A stretch of 64,000 nt of DNA from JASHSH01 sp036490215 (GTDB taxonomy: Bacteria; Pseudomonadota; Alphaproteobacteria; Rhodospirillales; Magnetospirillaceae), in NCBI GenBank assembly GCA_036490215.1, contig DASXEH010000034.1, positions 62,001 through 126,000 of the forward strand, in the 5' to 3' direction. Position numbers and translations under genes: made by a program. The notes beneath the pieces are model-generated. The model was not told the origin of the DNA, searched no databases, and worked only from the letters and a program-made list of their open reading frames with translations. Positions 1-8,613 of this stretch are shown here, piece after piece. How positions within the stretch are numbered: the first letter of the stretch is position 1; every line of letters starts with the position of its first letter.

Positions 1-454
1 GAAAGGGCAGCTCCTGCTCGCGGCGAATGCCGAAATACTCCATCCGTCCGAAACTCGGGTCCGTAAAGAAGATCGCCCCATCGCTTCGTACAACCACATC
101 GTTGGGGCTGTTGAGCTGCTTGCCCTGATAGTGGCTCGCCAAGATGGTGAGGGCGCCGTCGGCCTCCTCGCGGACCACGCGGCTGGAGGCATGCTCGCAG
201 GTAATGAGGCGGCCCTGCTTGTCCAAGGTGCTGCCGTTCCCCTTGTTGCTGGGATCGCGGTAGACCTCGGTCTTGCCCGATGGATGCCAGCGGTGCATCC
301 GACCGTTGGGAATATCGCTGAAGGTGAGGTGCTGCTTTGTCGGATGCCAGACCGGCCCCTCGGTGAAACCGAACCCCGTCGCCAGGCGTTCGAGTTCCGC
401 GGAGTCACCAACGACATCGCGAAACCGTGGATCGCGGATTTCGACGGGCATCAT
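1..454 (-). CDS. SMP-30/gluconolactonase/LRE family protein (3' end beyond window)
   Basis: This gene reads leftwards and runs off the left edge, so only about 151 N-terminal residues are visible. The frame is open from the ATG at 454 (a second ATG follows directly) and is preceded by a GGGAG ribosome site. Visible family motifs are GFTEGPVW near residue 27 and LNSPNDVVVRSDG followed by FFTDP, typical of the six-bladed propeller of SMP-30/gluconolactonase enzymes, which hydrolyse sugar lactones with a bound divalent metal. The family assignment is firm; the substrate cannot be told, and gluconolactonase is only one option. It is divergent from proS. Confidence 0.85.
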   Translation of the reverse strand, partial: MMPVEIRDPRFRDVVGDSAELERLATGFGFTEGPVWHPTKQHLTFSDIPNGRMHRWHPSGKTEVYRDPSNKGNGSTLDKQGRLITCEHASSRVVREEADGALTILASHYQGKQLNSPNDVVVRSDGAIFFTDPSFGRMEYFGIRREQELPF

Positions 455-584
455 GAATCTCCCTTTAGCGGCCGATCCGGATCGTATCGCGACCTGTGCG
501 GCCCGCCAATGCGCGCCACCTCAGCTTTACGGGGTGTCTGGCTTCGCCTAAAGTCTCGCCCGCATTGATCTTTCGAGGTTCCGC

Positions 585-1901
585 ATGCGTCGTTCCAGCT
601 ATTTCCTGCCCACCCTTAAAGAGAATCCCTCCGAGGCGCAGATCGTCTCGCATCGTTTGATGCTGCGCGCGGGGATGATGCGGCAGTCTTCTGCCGGCAT
701 TTATAGCTGGCTGCCGCTGGGCTTCCGCGTGCTGAAGAAGATCGAACAGATCGTCCGCGAGGAACAGGATCGCGCTGGCGCACAGGAATTGCTGATGCCG
801 ACGATCCAGCCCGCCGAGCTGTGGAAGGAAAGCGGCCGCTACGAGGATTACGGCAAGGAGATGCTGCGCATCACCGACCGCCACGACCGCGAAATGCTCT
901 ACGGCCCGACCAATGAAGAGCTGATCACCGCGATCTTCCGCGACAGCGTGAAGAGCTACCGCGAACTGCCGCAGATGCTCTACCATATCCAATGGAAGTT
1001 CCGCGACGAGGTGCGCCCGCGGTTTGGTGTGATGCGCGGCCGCGAATTCCTGATGAAGGACGCCTATTCCTTCGACCTCGACGCGGCCGGCGCGCGGCGG
1101 TCTTATCAAAAGATGTTCGTCGCCTACATGCGCACCTTCGCCCGGATGGGGTTGAAGGCGATCCCGATGCGCGCCGATACCGGCCCGATCGGAGGTGACC
1201 TATCCCATGAGTTCCAAATCTTGGCCGAGACCGGCGAATCGGCCGTATTCGTCGACAAGGCCCTGCTGGAGGTCGATTGGGCAGGGCGGGAGGTCGACTA
1301 TTCCAAGGACCTGACCCCAATCGTCGAGGAATTGACCGGCCATTATGCTGCCACAGAGGAAAAGCACGATCCGGCCATGGAAAAGACTCTTGGCGATCGT
1401 CTGGTGGCGGCCCGCGGCATCGAAGTCGGCCATATTTTCTATTTCGGCACCAAATACTCGAAGCCCATGGGCGCGGTTCTGCCCGGTCCGAATAGCGAGC
1501 AGATCACGGTGGAAATGGGCTCTTATGGCATCGGCGTGTCGCGCCTGGTGGCCGCGATCATCGAAGCCAGTCATGACGATGCCGGCATCATTTGGCCCGA
1601 GCCCGTGGCCCCGTTCCGTGTCGGCCTGATCAATCTCAAGCCTGGCGATGCGAAATGCGACGAGGCCTGCGAGACAATCTATCGCGCACTCGGTGACGAC
1701 GTTCTTTATGACGACCGCGACGACCGCGCCGGCGTGAAATTCGCGGAGATGGACCTGATCGGCCTGCCTTGGCAGGTGGTCGTCGGGCCGAAAGGCATCG
1801 CCGGCGGCACTGTCGAGGTCAAGAAGCGCGGCGCCACGGCCAAGGAAGAAATGTCGGTCGATGCGGCCTTGGCGCGTTTCGCCAAGCCAGCAAAACTATA
1901 A
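585..1901 (+). CDS. proS: Prolyl-tRNA synthetase, short alphaproteobacterial type
   Basis: Class II aminoacyl-tRNA synthetase that charges tRNA-Pro in the cytoplasm. At 438 residues it is much shorter than the E. coli-type enzyme (about 570) because the INS editing domain between motifs 2 and 3 is missing. Motif 2 is seen as FRDEVRPRFGVMRGREF near residues 139-155 and motif 3 as GSYGIGVSR near 310; an anticodon-binding domain follows. The ATG at 585 has a GAGG about 10 bases upstream. The lolC-like gene starts 17 bases after the stop, so the genes are probably co-transcribed. Without the editing domain, mischarged Ala-tRNA-Pro would need a separate trans-editing protein, which is not in this window. 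Confidence 0.95.
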   Translation: MRRSSYFLPTLKENPSEAQIVSHRLMLRAGMMRQSSAGIYSWLPLGFRVLKKIEQIVREEQDRAGAQELLMPTIQPAELWKESGRYEDYGKEMLRITDRHDREMLYGPTNEELITAIFRDSVKSYRELPQMLYHIQWKFRDEVRPRFGVMRGREFLMKDAYSFDLDAAGARRSYQKMFVAYMRTFARMGLKAIPMRADTGPIGGDLSHEFQILAETGESAVFVDKALLEVDWAGREVDYSKDLTPIVEELTGHYAATEEKHDPAMEKTLGDRLVAARGIEVGHIFYFGTKYSKPMGAVLPGPNSEQITVEMGSYGIGVSRLVAAIIEASHDDAGIIWPEPVAPFRVGLINLKPGDAKCDEACETIYRALGDDVLYDDRDDRAGVKFAEMDLIGLPWQVVVGPKGIAGGTVEVKKRGATAKEEMSVDAALARFAKPAKL

Positions 1902-1918
1902 GAAAAGGGGTCCGCCGC

Positions 1919-3166
1919 TTGTTTTCGCCGTTCGAACGGATGGTCGCGCTCCGCTATTTGCGGTCGCGGCGGCGCGAAGGTTTCATCTCGATCATCGCCT
2001 GGTTTTCGCTACTCGGCATCGCGCTTGGCGTCGCGACCTTGATCATCGTCATGTCGGTGATGAATGGGTTCCGCGCGGAACTTATGGGCCGTATCCTCGG
2101 CCTCAACGGTCATGTCAGCGTCTATGCCGCCGGTCCGAGTGGGATCACTGACTTTGACACGCTTGCCGGTACCATCGCCAAAGTGCCAGGCGTGGTTTCC
2201 GTCACACCCATGGTCGAAGGCCAGGTGATGGCCACGTCAGCGGTTGGCGGCGCGTCCGGTGCCCTGGTCCGCGGCCTTCGTCCCAACGATCTGATGGCGC
2301 GCGATATCATCCGCAAGGGTATCCAAGGCGACGCGAAAGCCTTTACCGGCGATGATGCGGTAATCGTCGGCGACCGGCTGGCAGAGAAGCTCGGCCTCAA
2401 GATCGGCGATCCGATCACCCTGATCTCGCCGAAAGGCAATGCGACCGCTTTCGGGACCGTGCCGCGCGTGCGGGCCTATCATATCGTCGCGACCTTCAAT
2501 GTCAGCATGTACGAGTATGATTCGAGCTACATCTTCATGCCGCTCGACGCCGCCCAGGTCTATTTTGGCCTGCCGCAGAAGGTCAGCGAAATTCAGGTGA
2601 TGGTGAAGAATCCCGACGATATCTCCACCGAAACGCGGGCCATCTTCGACGCCACCAAGGGGACGGTGCGTATCGTTGACTGGCAACGCGCCAATGCCAG
2701 CTATTTCAATGCCGTCATGGTCGAGCGGAACGTGATGTTCCTGATTCTGACCCTGATCATCCTGGTGGCCGCGTTCAACATCATTTCGAGCCTGATCATG
2801 CTGGTGAAGGACAAGGGGCGGGACATCGCCATCCTGCGCACCATGGGTGCGACGCGCGGCATGATCATGCGCATCTTCTTCCTCGACGGCGCGTCGGTCG
2901 GTCTGGTGGGAACAGGGGCCGGGCTGATCCTCGGCATGGCCTTCGCGTTCAACATCGAGAGCATCCGCCAATTCTTACAATCGCTGACCGGCACGCAGCT
3001 CTTCTCGCCCGAGATCTATTTCCTGAGCCAGCTGCCGGCCAAGGTGGAATCAGGTGACGTCATTACCGTCGTTCTGATGGCACTGGGCCTGTCTTTCGCC
3101 GCAACGATCTATCCGTCCTGGCGGGCGGCGCGGCTCGATCCGGTCGAGGCCTTGCGCTATGAGTGA
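1919..3166 (+). CDS. lolC: Lipoprotein-releasing ABC transporter permease, LolC/LolE family
   Basis: Inner-membrane permease that with LolD extracts outer-membrane lipoproteins and hands them to the periplasmic carrier LolA. The start is taken as TTG at 1919, ten bases after an AAGGGG ribosome site: it gives the usual family N terminus (FSPFERMVALRYL, then the first membrane helix at about residues 25-48). The frame is open further upstream but overlaps proS there and looks non-homologous. A large periplasmic domain follows, then three C-terminal helices ending in the FtsX-like tail YPSWRAARLDPVEALRYE. About 415 residues. A single permease gene here suggests a homodimeric LolCE-type system. 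It overlaps lolD by 8 bases. Confidence 0.9.
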   Translation: MFSPFERMVALRYLRSRRREGFISIIAWFSLLGIALGVATLIIVMSVMNGFRAELMGRILGLNGHVSVYAAGPSGITDFDTLAGTIAKVPGVVSVTPMVEGQVMATSAVGGASGALVRGLRPNDLMARDIIRKGIQGDAKAFTGDDAVIVGDRLAEKLGLKIGDPITLISPKGNATAFGTVPRVRAYHIVATFNVSMYEYDSSYIFMPLDAAQVYFGLPQKVSEIQVMVKNPDDISTETRAIFDATKGTVRIVDWQRANASYFNAVMVERNVMFLILTLIILVAAFNIISSLIMLVKDKGRDIAILRTMGATRGMIMRIFFLDGASVGLVGTGAGLILGMAFAFNIESIRQFLQSLTGTQLFSPEIYFLSQLPAKVESGDVITVVLMALGLSFAATIYPSWRAARLDPVEALRYE

Positions 3167-3839
3167 GCCGGCTCTCGTCCTCGACGGCGTAACGCGTGGT
3201 TTCAAGCAGGGCCGCGATGAGTTGCGTGTGTTGAATGGCGTCGATCTGGCAATCCGCGAAGGCGAGATCGTCGCCCTGGTGGCTCCGTCCGGCGCCGGCA
3301 AATCGACGCTGCTGCATATCGCCGGCCTGCTCGAACATCCGGGCGAGGGCGATGTGCGGATCGGCGGCACCGCCTGCGGCAAGCTTCCCGATGACCGCCG
3401 TACCGCGATCCGCCGCAAAACACTCGGCTTCGTCTACCAATACCATCACCTGCTGCCCGAGTTCTCGGCGCTGGAGAATGTGGTCCTGCCGCAGATGATC
3501 GCCGGCAAGTCGCGGCGCGATGCATCCGTCCGCGGCCTCGAATTGCTGGACCGCCTGGGCCTGAAACCGCGCGCCTCGCACCGGCCCGGTCAGCTCTCCG
3601 GTGGCGAACAGCAACGCGTCGCGATTTGCCGCGCGCTGGCCAACAAACCGAGCGTGCTTCTGGCCGACGAACCGACCGGCAATCTCGATCCGCATACCGC
3701 CGACACCGTGTTCGACGAGTTGGTCCAGTTGGCGCGCAGTTCAGGCCTAGCGGCGCTGATCGCGACCCACAATCTCGACCTCGCCCGCCGCATGGACCGG
3801 GTGATGCGCCTGCAGGACGGCAAGATCGTCGCGGCCTAG
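3159..3839 (+). CDS. lolD: Lipoprotein-releasing ABC transporter ATPase LolD
   Basis: Cytoplasmic ATPase of the lipoprotein-release transporter. Walker A is APSGAGKST (about residues 43-51), with alanine in place of the usual first glycine, as I recall from other alphaproteobacterial LolD proteins. The signature LSGGEQQRVAICRAL and Walker B VLLADEPTGNLD are intact, so it should hydrolyse ATP. At 226 residues it has normal family length. The ATG lies inside the end of lolC, so the two are translationally coupled. cutA follows 19 bases later. Confidence 0.94.
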   Translation: MSEPALVLDGVTRGFKQGRDELRVLNGVDLAIREGEIVALVAPSGAGKSTLLHIAGLLEHPGEGDVRIGGTACGKLPDDRRTAIRRKTLGFVYQYHHLLPEFSALENVVLPQMIAGKSRRDASVRGLELLDRLGLKPRASHRPGQLSGGEQQRVAICRALANKPSVLLADEPTGNLDPHTADTVFDELVQLARSSGLAALIATHNLDLARRMDRVMRLQDGKIVAA

Positions 3840-3858
3840 CCTTCGGCGGAGGGACGTC

Positions 3859-4176
3859 ATGGCCCACCATTCCGTCTATGTGACTGCGCCCGACCACGAG
3901 ACCGCGCTCAAGATCGCCCGAGCGATCGTCGATGAGCGGCTGGCCGCCTGCGCCAATATCCTTGGGCCGATGACCTCGGTCTATCGCTGGGAAGGCAAGG
4001 TGATGGAGGAGGGCGAGGTTTCCTTCATCGCCAAGACGACCGAAGCGCAATTGCCGGTCCTGATCGCGCGGATCAAGACACTACACCCCTATCAGGTACC
4101 CTGCATCGTTGCCTGGCCGATTGCGGCCGGGCATCAACCCTATCTCGACTGGATCAGCGCCGAGACTCGTGTCTAG
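3859..4176 (+). CDS. cutA: Divalent-cation tolerance protein CutA
   Basis: Small (105 residues) trimeric CutA1-family protein, historically linked to copper and divalent-metal tolerance although its biochemical role is unclear. Recognisable segments are the N-terminal strand VYVTAPD, the conserved ERLAACANI, the VYRWEGKV hairpin and the HPYQVPCIVAWPI region near residue 80. A strong GGAGGGA ribosome site precedes the ATG. It is the last gene of the plus-strand proS-lolCD group and is convergent with ispDF. Confidence 0.92.
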   Translation: MAHHSVYVTAPDHETALKIARAIVDERLAACANILGPMTSVYRWEGKVMEEGEVSFIAKTTEAQLPVLIARIKTLHPYQVPCIVAWPIAAGHQPYLDWISAETRV

Positions 4177-4179
4177 GAC

Positions 4180-4201
4180 GGCCAACGCCTCCGCGTTGGC
4201 C
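4180..4201. terminator. Hairpin between convergent cutA and ispDF
   Basis: Perfect 9-bp inverted repeat GGCCAACGC / GCGTTGGCC with a 4-base loop, starting four bases after the cutA stop and ending four bases before the ispDF stop. The position between convergent stops fits a bidirectional terminator, but no run of T follows on either strand. Confidence 0.55.
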
Positions 4202-4204
4202 CGC

Positions 4205-5371
4205 TCAAACGCCGCGCGGGCTTATTATCCTGACGGTCGCCACGGCCTGAGCGGCAATCCCTTCGCCGCGGCCGGTGAAGCCCAATTTATCCGTGGTCGT
4301 TCCTTTGACGCTGACACGGCCTTCCTCAATCCCGAGGATATTGGCAATCGAAGTCGTCATCGCTGCCGCGTGCGGCGAGACTTTCGGCTTTTCGCAGATC
4401 ACGGTCACATCGACATGCACGATGGTCGCGCCAGCCTTGGCCGCCAGTGACGCGGCATGAGCCAGGAACTTCGATGAGGCTGCGCCTTTCCATTGCGGGT
4501 CGGAGGGCGGAAAGTGCCGGCCGATATCGCCGGCCGCCACGGCGCCCAGGATCGCATCAGTCAGCGCATGCAGCGCGACATCGGCATCGGAGTGGCCCTC
4601 GAGCGACCGGTCGTGCGGCACGCGTACGCCGCCGATCATTACATGGTCGCCCGGCACGAAGTGGTGCACATCGAAACCCGTACCGACGCGTGTCTCGCCG
4701 TGAATCATCAGCCGCTCCGTAGCCCGTTCCAAGTCTTCGCCGGTAGTGATTTTGATGTTGTCCTCACTGCCAGGAACGATCGCCACGTCGAGTCCGGCAT
4801 GTTCGAGAACGGCCGCATCGTCGGTCAGTTCTTGTCCCGCGGCGGCGCGATGCGCCTTCAGGATATCGGCGAAGCGGAAACCCTGTGGTGTCTGCGCACG
4901 CCAGAGACCGGCGCGCGGCACTGTCATTTCGATCACGGTGCCGTTAACGCGCTTGAGCGTGTCGTGAACCGGCTGGGCGGGAATCGCGCCTGGATGAACT
5001 GCGAGCGCCGTGATGACACGATCTATTGTAGCGGCATCGACGAAGGGGCGCGCGCCATCATGGATCAGAACCAGATCGGGTTTGTCATCGGCAACGGCTT
5101 CGAGTCCGAGCCGCACCGAGTCTTGCCGCGTCGCACCGCCGGCGATCGGCTCGCCGATACTCAGCCCGGCCGCGGTCTTTTCAAGGAGAGCGCGATCATC
5201 GGGGTGGATGACCACGCGCACGGCCGCGATCGAAGGATGTGACGAAAACACATCAAGGCTGTGCCGCAACACCGGCCGCCCGGCGAGATCGAGCCACTGC
5301 TTCGGCATCGGCCCGCCCATGCGGCTGCCGCGCCCCGCCGCCACGATCAATGCGACACACCGACCCATCAT
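4205..5371 (-). CDS. ispDF: Bifunctional IspD/IspF, MEP isoprenoid pathway
   Basis: Fusion enzyme carrying two non-consecutive steps of the methylerythritol phosphate pathway. Residues 1 to about 220 are IspD (MEP cytidylyltransferase), with the nucleotide-binding start ALIVAAGRGSRMGGPMPKQW. Residues about 228-388 are IspF (MECDP synthase), with the metal site GTGFDVHHF and the EGHSDADVALHALTDA stretch. The 388-residue length matches alphaproteobacterial fusions. Two ATG codons stand together at the start (5371 and 5368) behind a weak G-rich ribosome site. The next gene on the plus strand, the MFS transporter, is divergent. Confidence 0.95.
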   Translation of the reverse strand: MMGRCVALIVAAGRGSRMGGPMPKQWLDLAGRPVLRHSLDVFSSHPSIAAVRVVIHPDDRALLEKTAAGLSIGEPIAGGATRQDSVRLGLEAVADDKPDLVLIHDGARPFVDAATIDRVITALAVHPGAIPAQPVHDTLKRVNGTVIEMTVPRAGLWRAQTPQGFRFADILKAHRAAAGQELTDDAAVLEHAGLDVAIVPGSEDNIKITTGEDLERATERLMIHGETRVGTGFDVHHFVPGDHVMIGGVRVPHDRSLEGHSDADVALHALTDAILGAVAAGDIGRHFPPSDPQWKGAASSKFLAHAASLAAKAGATIVHVDVTVICEKPKVSPHAAAMTTSIANILGIEEGRVSVKGTTTDKLGFTGRGEGIAAQAVATVRIISPRGV

Positions 5372-5518
5372 GCCCCCAAGGAACAGGCGCGTAACCTAGC
5401 TGGGCCAACGGGCGCTGCCAAGGCGCTTCGGCATCCGATTGCCGTTCCCAAGCCGCGCGGCAATCACTATATCAGGACGGGCAAAATCACAGCCCATCAC
5501 AACGCGGGTCTGAACCGT

Positions 5519-6694
5519 ATGGCAGCCAAAACCGGGCGTATCGAGCTCATCCTGATTCTCGGCTCTCTCGCCGCCTTCGGCCCACTCGCCACCGACATGT
5601 ATCTGCCGGCGCTGCCCGAAGTGGCACGTGCGTTGGGCGGTACGTCGTCGCAGGTGCAGATCACGGTCGCGACCTTCTTCTTCGGCTTTGCCGCTGGTCA
5701 GCTGATATACGGCCCGCTCTCCGATCGGTTCGGCCGCAAGCCGCCGCTCTATTGGGGGCTCGGGTTGTTCACCCTAACGTCCGGACTGTGCGCGCTCGCG
5801 CCGTCGGTCGACACGATGATCGCGCTGCGTTTCATCGAGGCGTTCGGCGCCTGCGCGGGAACCGTCATATCGCGCGCCATCGTGCGCGATCTCTTCAAGC
5901 CCGAGGAGGGCGCTCGCGTCTTCTCGACTCTGATGTTGGTGATGGTCATCGCACCGATCGTCGCGCCTTTGATCGGCGGCTATCTTTTGCTGTGGTTCGA
6001 TTGGCAATCGATCTTTTGGGCGATAACGCTCGCCGGAGCGCTGTCACTGGCCTCAGTCGTATTCCGCTTGCCGGAAAGCCGCAAAAGCGATCCCGAGCAT
6101 TCACTCGCGCTGGGCAACATCGTCAAAGTGTACGCTAGCCTTCTCATGCAGCGCCGCTATTTGATGGTCGCGCTGTCGGGCGCGTTCGGATATGGCGGGC
6201 TCTTCGCCTACATCACCGGCTCACCTTTCGTCTTTATCGAAGGCTACAAACTCGCACCACAGCATTACGGCTGGCTTTTCGCGATCAATTCCGCAGGCAT
6301 CATGGCGGCCTCACAGATCAACCGCGCGCTGATCCATCGCTTGGGCGCCGCCACCATGCTCCGTGCCGCCGGCGCGTTTCAGATGCTCGTTGGCGTCGCC
6401 ATGTTCATCGTCGCCGTCACACAATGGGGCGGCATGATCGCCTTCGTCGTGCCGCTGTTCCTCTATGTCGCCTGCAACGGCATCGTGATGCCGAATTCGA
6501 CTGCCTTAGGTTTGGCAGATCAGCAGAAGAACGCAGGCGCGGCCGCAGCCCTCATGGGATCGATCCAGTTCTCGGTGGGTACCATTTCGGCGCTCTCGAT
6601 CGGCGCGCTGCATGCCGTAACGCCACTGCCTGTGGCCGCGGTCATCGCGCTGGCGGGTACCCTGACAACGCTCGCCCTGTTGGCCGCGCGGTAG
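5519..6694 (+). CDS. MFS drug-resistance transporter, Bcr/CflA family
   Basis: Twelve-helix major facilitator of the Bcr/CflA type, which exports drugs or small metabolites by proton antiport. The start ATG at 5519 gives the typical N terminus RIELILILGSLAAFGPLATD; the frame is open upstream but antisense to the ispDF region. The MFS loop motif appears as GPLSDRFGRKPPL at about residues 68-80, and the Bcr-type motif LPALPEVARALG follows helix 1. About 391 residues. The ribosome site is weak and the substrate unknown. Confidence 0.85.
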   Translation: MAAKTGRIELILILGSLAAFGPLATDMYLPALPEVARALGGTSSQVQITVATFFFGFAAGQLIYGPLSDRFGRKPPLYWGLGLFTLTSGLCALAPSVDTMIALRFIEAFGACAGTVISRAIVRDLFKPEEGARVFSTLMLVMVIAPIVAPLIGGYLLLWFDWQSIFWAITLAGALSLASVVFRLPESRKSDPEHSLALGNIVKVYASLLMQRRYLMVALSGAFGYGGLFAYITGSPFVFIEGYKLAPQHYGWLFAINSAGIMAASQINRALIHRLGAATMLRAAGAFQMLVGVAMFIVAVTQWGGMIAFVVPLFLYVACNGIVMPNSTALGLADQQKNAGAAAALMGSIQFSVGTISALSIGALHAVTPLPVAAVIALAGTLTTLALLAAR

Positions 6695-6726
6695 CACTCT
6701 GAGCCAGCCGCGGTTATAGTCGCGCC

Positions 6727-7521
6727 GTGCCGAACGCGATTTATTCGATCATTGCTCTTCTTTGTATGGTGCCGTCGATGGCTGTTGCCGCGCGGCGCGA
6801 GCCGGAACGCGATAGCCGTTTTTGGTTGGCGCTCGTGCTGGGCGTCGCCGGTCCGACCGTTTGGGCAGCCGCGCAGATTGCTGACAATTGGAATGCGTCT
6901 CTGTCTGCCACGCTGTGGGTGGGGGTTGCGGCCGGAATGATCGTGTTCGCCGATACGGCGCTGATCAACCGACAGGCCTGGCGTTTGGCGCCCTTGCTGG
7001 TGCCGTACCTCTTTATATGGGGACTGTTCGGCTGGGCCTTCTCATCGGTGCCGGTCGTCCCGGTCAATGAACCCGCCGCCACATGGTTAGGTATTCATAT
7101 CGCCGTCGCCGTCCTGACTCTGGGCCTGCTGACAGTCGCCGCCGTTGGCGCCTTGGCCTCTTATATTCAGACGCGGGCCCTCAAAGCGAAACGGCGTGGA
7201 TGGCTCTCTAACCGCCTTCCTGCCGCTGCCGAAAGCGACCGCCTTTCGGCTAACCTCTTGATCATCGCCGAGATTATCCTGGCGATCGGGGTTCTGACCG
7301 GCATGGTATTAGAGCGGGCCGCGACGGGGCGGCTCCTGGTGGCCGATCACAAGACGATGATGATCCTCTCGGCCTTCGTCATTATCGCGTTGCTGCTCCT
7401 TGGCCGTCGCTTATTGGGGGTGCCGGGGCAAGTGGTGGCTCGGATTGTTCTATTGGCCTATTTGCTGGTCGTTCTCGGCTATTTCGGCGTCAAGTTCGTC
7501 CATCAGATGCCTATCATCTAA
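6727..7521 (+). CDS. Cytochrome c assembly (CcsA/YpjD-like) membrane protein
   Basis: Predicted integral membrane protein of 264 residues with about eight hydrophobic helices. The second half matches the CcsA/HemX/YpjD pattern: a helix starting at GIHIAVAVLTLGLL, a basic loop (LKAKRRGW), a SDRLSANLL segment, the DHKTMMILSAF motif with a conserved histidine, and the C-terminal YFGVKFVHQ. Members handle or bind haem in the inner membrane; this subgroup's exact role is poorly defined. The start is GTG at 6727, which keeps the first helix intact; no clear ribosome site is seen, and an in-frame ATG at 6766 is an alternative. Confidence 0.65.
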   Translation: MPNAIYSIIALLCMVPSMAVAARREPERDSRFWLALVLGVAGPTVWAAAQIADNWNASLSATLWVGVAAGMIVFADTALINRQAWRLAPLLVPYLFIWGLFGWAFSSVPVVPVNEPAATWLGIHIAVAVLTLGLLTVAAVGALASYIQTRALKAKRRGWLSNRLPAAAESDRLSANLLIIAEIILAIGVLTGMVLERAATGRLLVADHKTMMILSAFVIIALLLLGRRLLGVPGQVVARIVLLAYLLVVLGYFGVKFVHQMPII

Positions 7522-7561
7522 GCGACAATCTAGAGTTGCTGAAAAATTAGTCACAACGCAG

Positions 7562-7590
7562 TTGCCAATGCTGCTGTGCACAATTAGGAT
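7562..7590 (+). promoter_or_regulatory. Candidate sigma-70 promoter of the dusB-ntr operon
   Basis: TTGCCA, a 17-base spacer and TAGGAT, ending 27 bases before the dusB ATG. It is the best -35/-10 pair in the only gap of any size upstream of the operon. I saw no convincing sigma-54 (-24/-12) site here. Confidence 0.45.
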
Positions 7591-7617
7591 TTACCTCATT
7601 CCGTCATAGGCGAAGTC

Positions 7618-8613
7618 ATGTCCCTGCGTATTGGTCCTGTCACGCTTGATAACCCAGTCATTCTCGCCCCCATGTCGGGGGTGACGGATATGCCGTTCCG
7701 CCGCTTGGCCCGCAGGCTGGGTACAGGGCTGGTTGTATCCGAAATGATTGCCAGCGAAGCGGTGATCCGCGCCAATCGCCAGACCCAGCGCATGACCACC
7801 ATCGCATTCGACGAGGCGCCTGCCTCGGTCCAGCTTGCCGGCTGCGAACCCGAAGTGATGGCCGAAGCCGCCCGCCTCAACGAAGACAAGGGCGCCGCCA
7901 TCATCGATATCAACATGGGCTGCCCGGTGAAGAAGGTCGTCAATGGTGACGCCGGTTCGGCGCTGATGCGCGACGAGACATTGGCGTCCAGCATTCTCGA
8001 AGCCGTCGTGAAGGCGGTGAAACTGCCCGTCACGCTGAAAATGCGCACCGGCTGGGACGATGCCAATCGCAACGCGCCGAAACTCGCGAAGATCGCCGAA
8101 GAGTGCGGCATCCGTATGGTCACGGTGCATGGACGGACGCGTAATCAGTTCTATACCGGTCACGCTGACTGGGCCTTCATCCGCAAAGTGAAGGAAGCGG
8201 TGAGCATTCCCGTCGTCGGCAATGGCGACGTGACCACGCTCGACGGCGCGAAAGAGCTTCTGGACGCTTCAGGCGCCGATGCAGTGATGATCGGCCGTGG
8301 CGCCTATGGCAAGCCCTGGTTCCCGGGCCAAGTCGCGCATTTCCTGGCCACCGGTGAACGCCGTGCCGATCCGCCGCTTGAGATGCAGCGTGCGATTCTG
8401 CTCGAGCATTTCGATGCGATGATCGAACACTACGGCGTCGAGATCGGTTGCCGCATGGCGCGCAAGCATGTGGCTTGGTATTCGGGCGGCCTGCGCGATT
8501 CGGCGAAATTCCGTGCCGCGGTCAACCAATCGCTCGATGCCGATGTGGTACGCCGGATGATCGAGGAGTTCTACGACGCGCAACTCCAGCAGCCGGAGTG
8601 CGAAGCAGCGTGA
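7618..8613 (+). CDS. dusB: tRNA-dihydrouridine synthase DusB (NifR3)
   Basis: FMN-dependent enzyme that reduces specific uridines in the tRNA D-loop. Seen in the sequence: LAPMSGVTDMPFRRLAR near the N terminus (FMN barrel), the catalytic-cysteine motif INMGCPVKKV at about residue 100, KMRTGWDD, and the FMN-phosphate segment GNGDV. 331 residues, normal length. In many alphaproteobacteria this gene heads the ntrBC operon under its old name nifR3. Its stop overlaps the ntrB GTG start, so ntrB is translationally coupled. Confidence 0.95.
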   Translation: MSLRIGPVTLDNPVILAPMSGVTDMPFRRLARRLGTGLVVSEMIASEAVIRANRQTQRMTTIAFDEAPASVQLAGCEPEVMAEAARLNEDKGAAIIDINMGCPVKKVVNGDAGSALMRDETLASSILEAVVKAVKLPVTLKMRTGWDDANRNAPKLAKIAEECGIRMVTVHGRTRNQFYTGHADWAFIRKVKEAVSIPVVGNGDVTTLDGAKELLDASGADAVMIGRGAYGKPWFPGQVAHFLATGERRADPPLEMQRAILLEHFDAMIEHYGVEIGCRMARKHVAWYSGGLRDSAKFRAAVNQSLDADVVRRMIEEFYDAQLQQPECEAA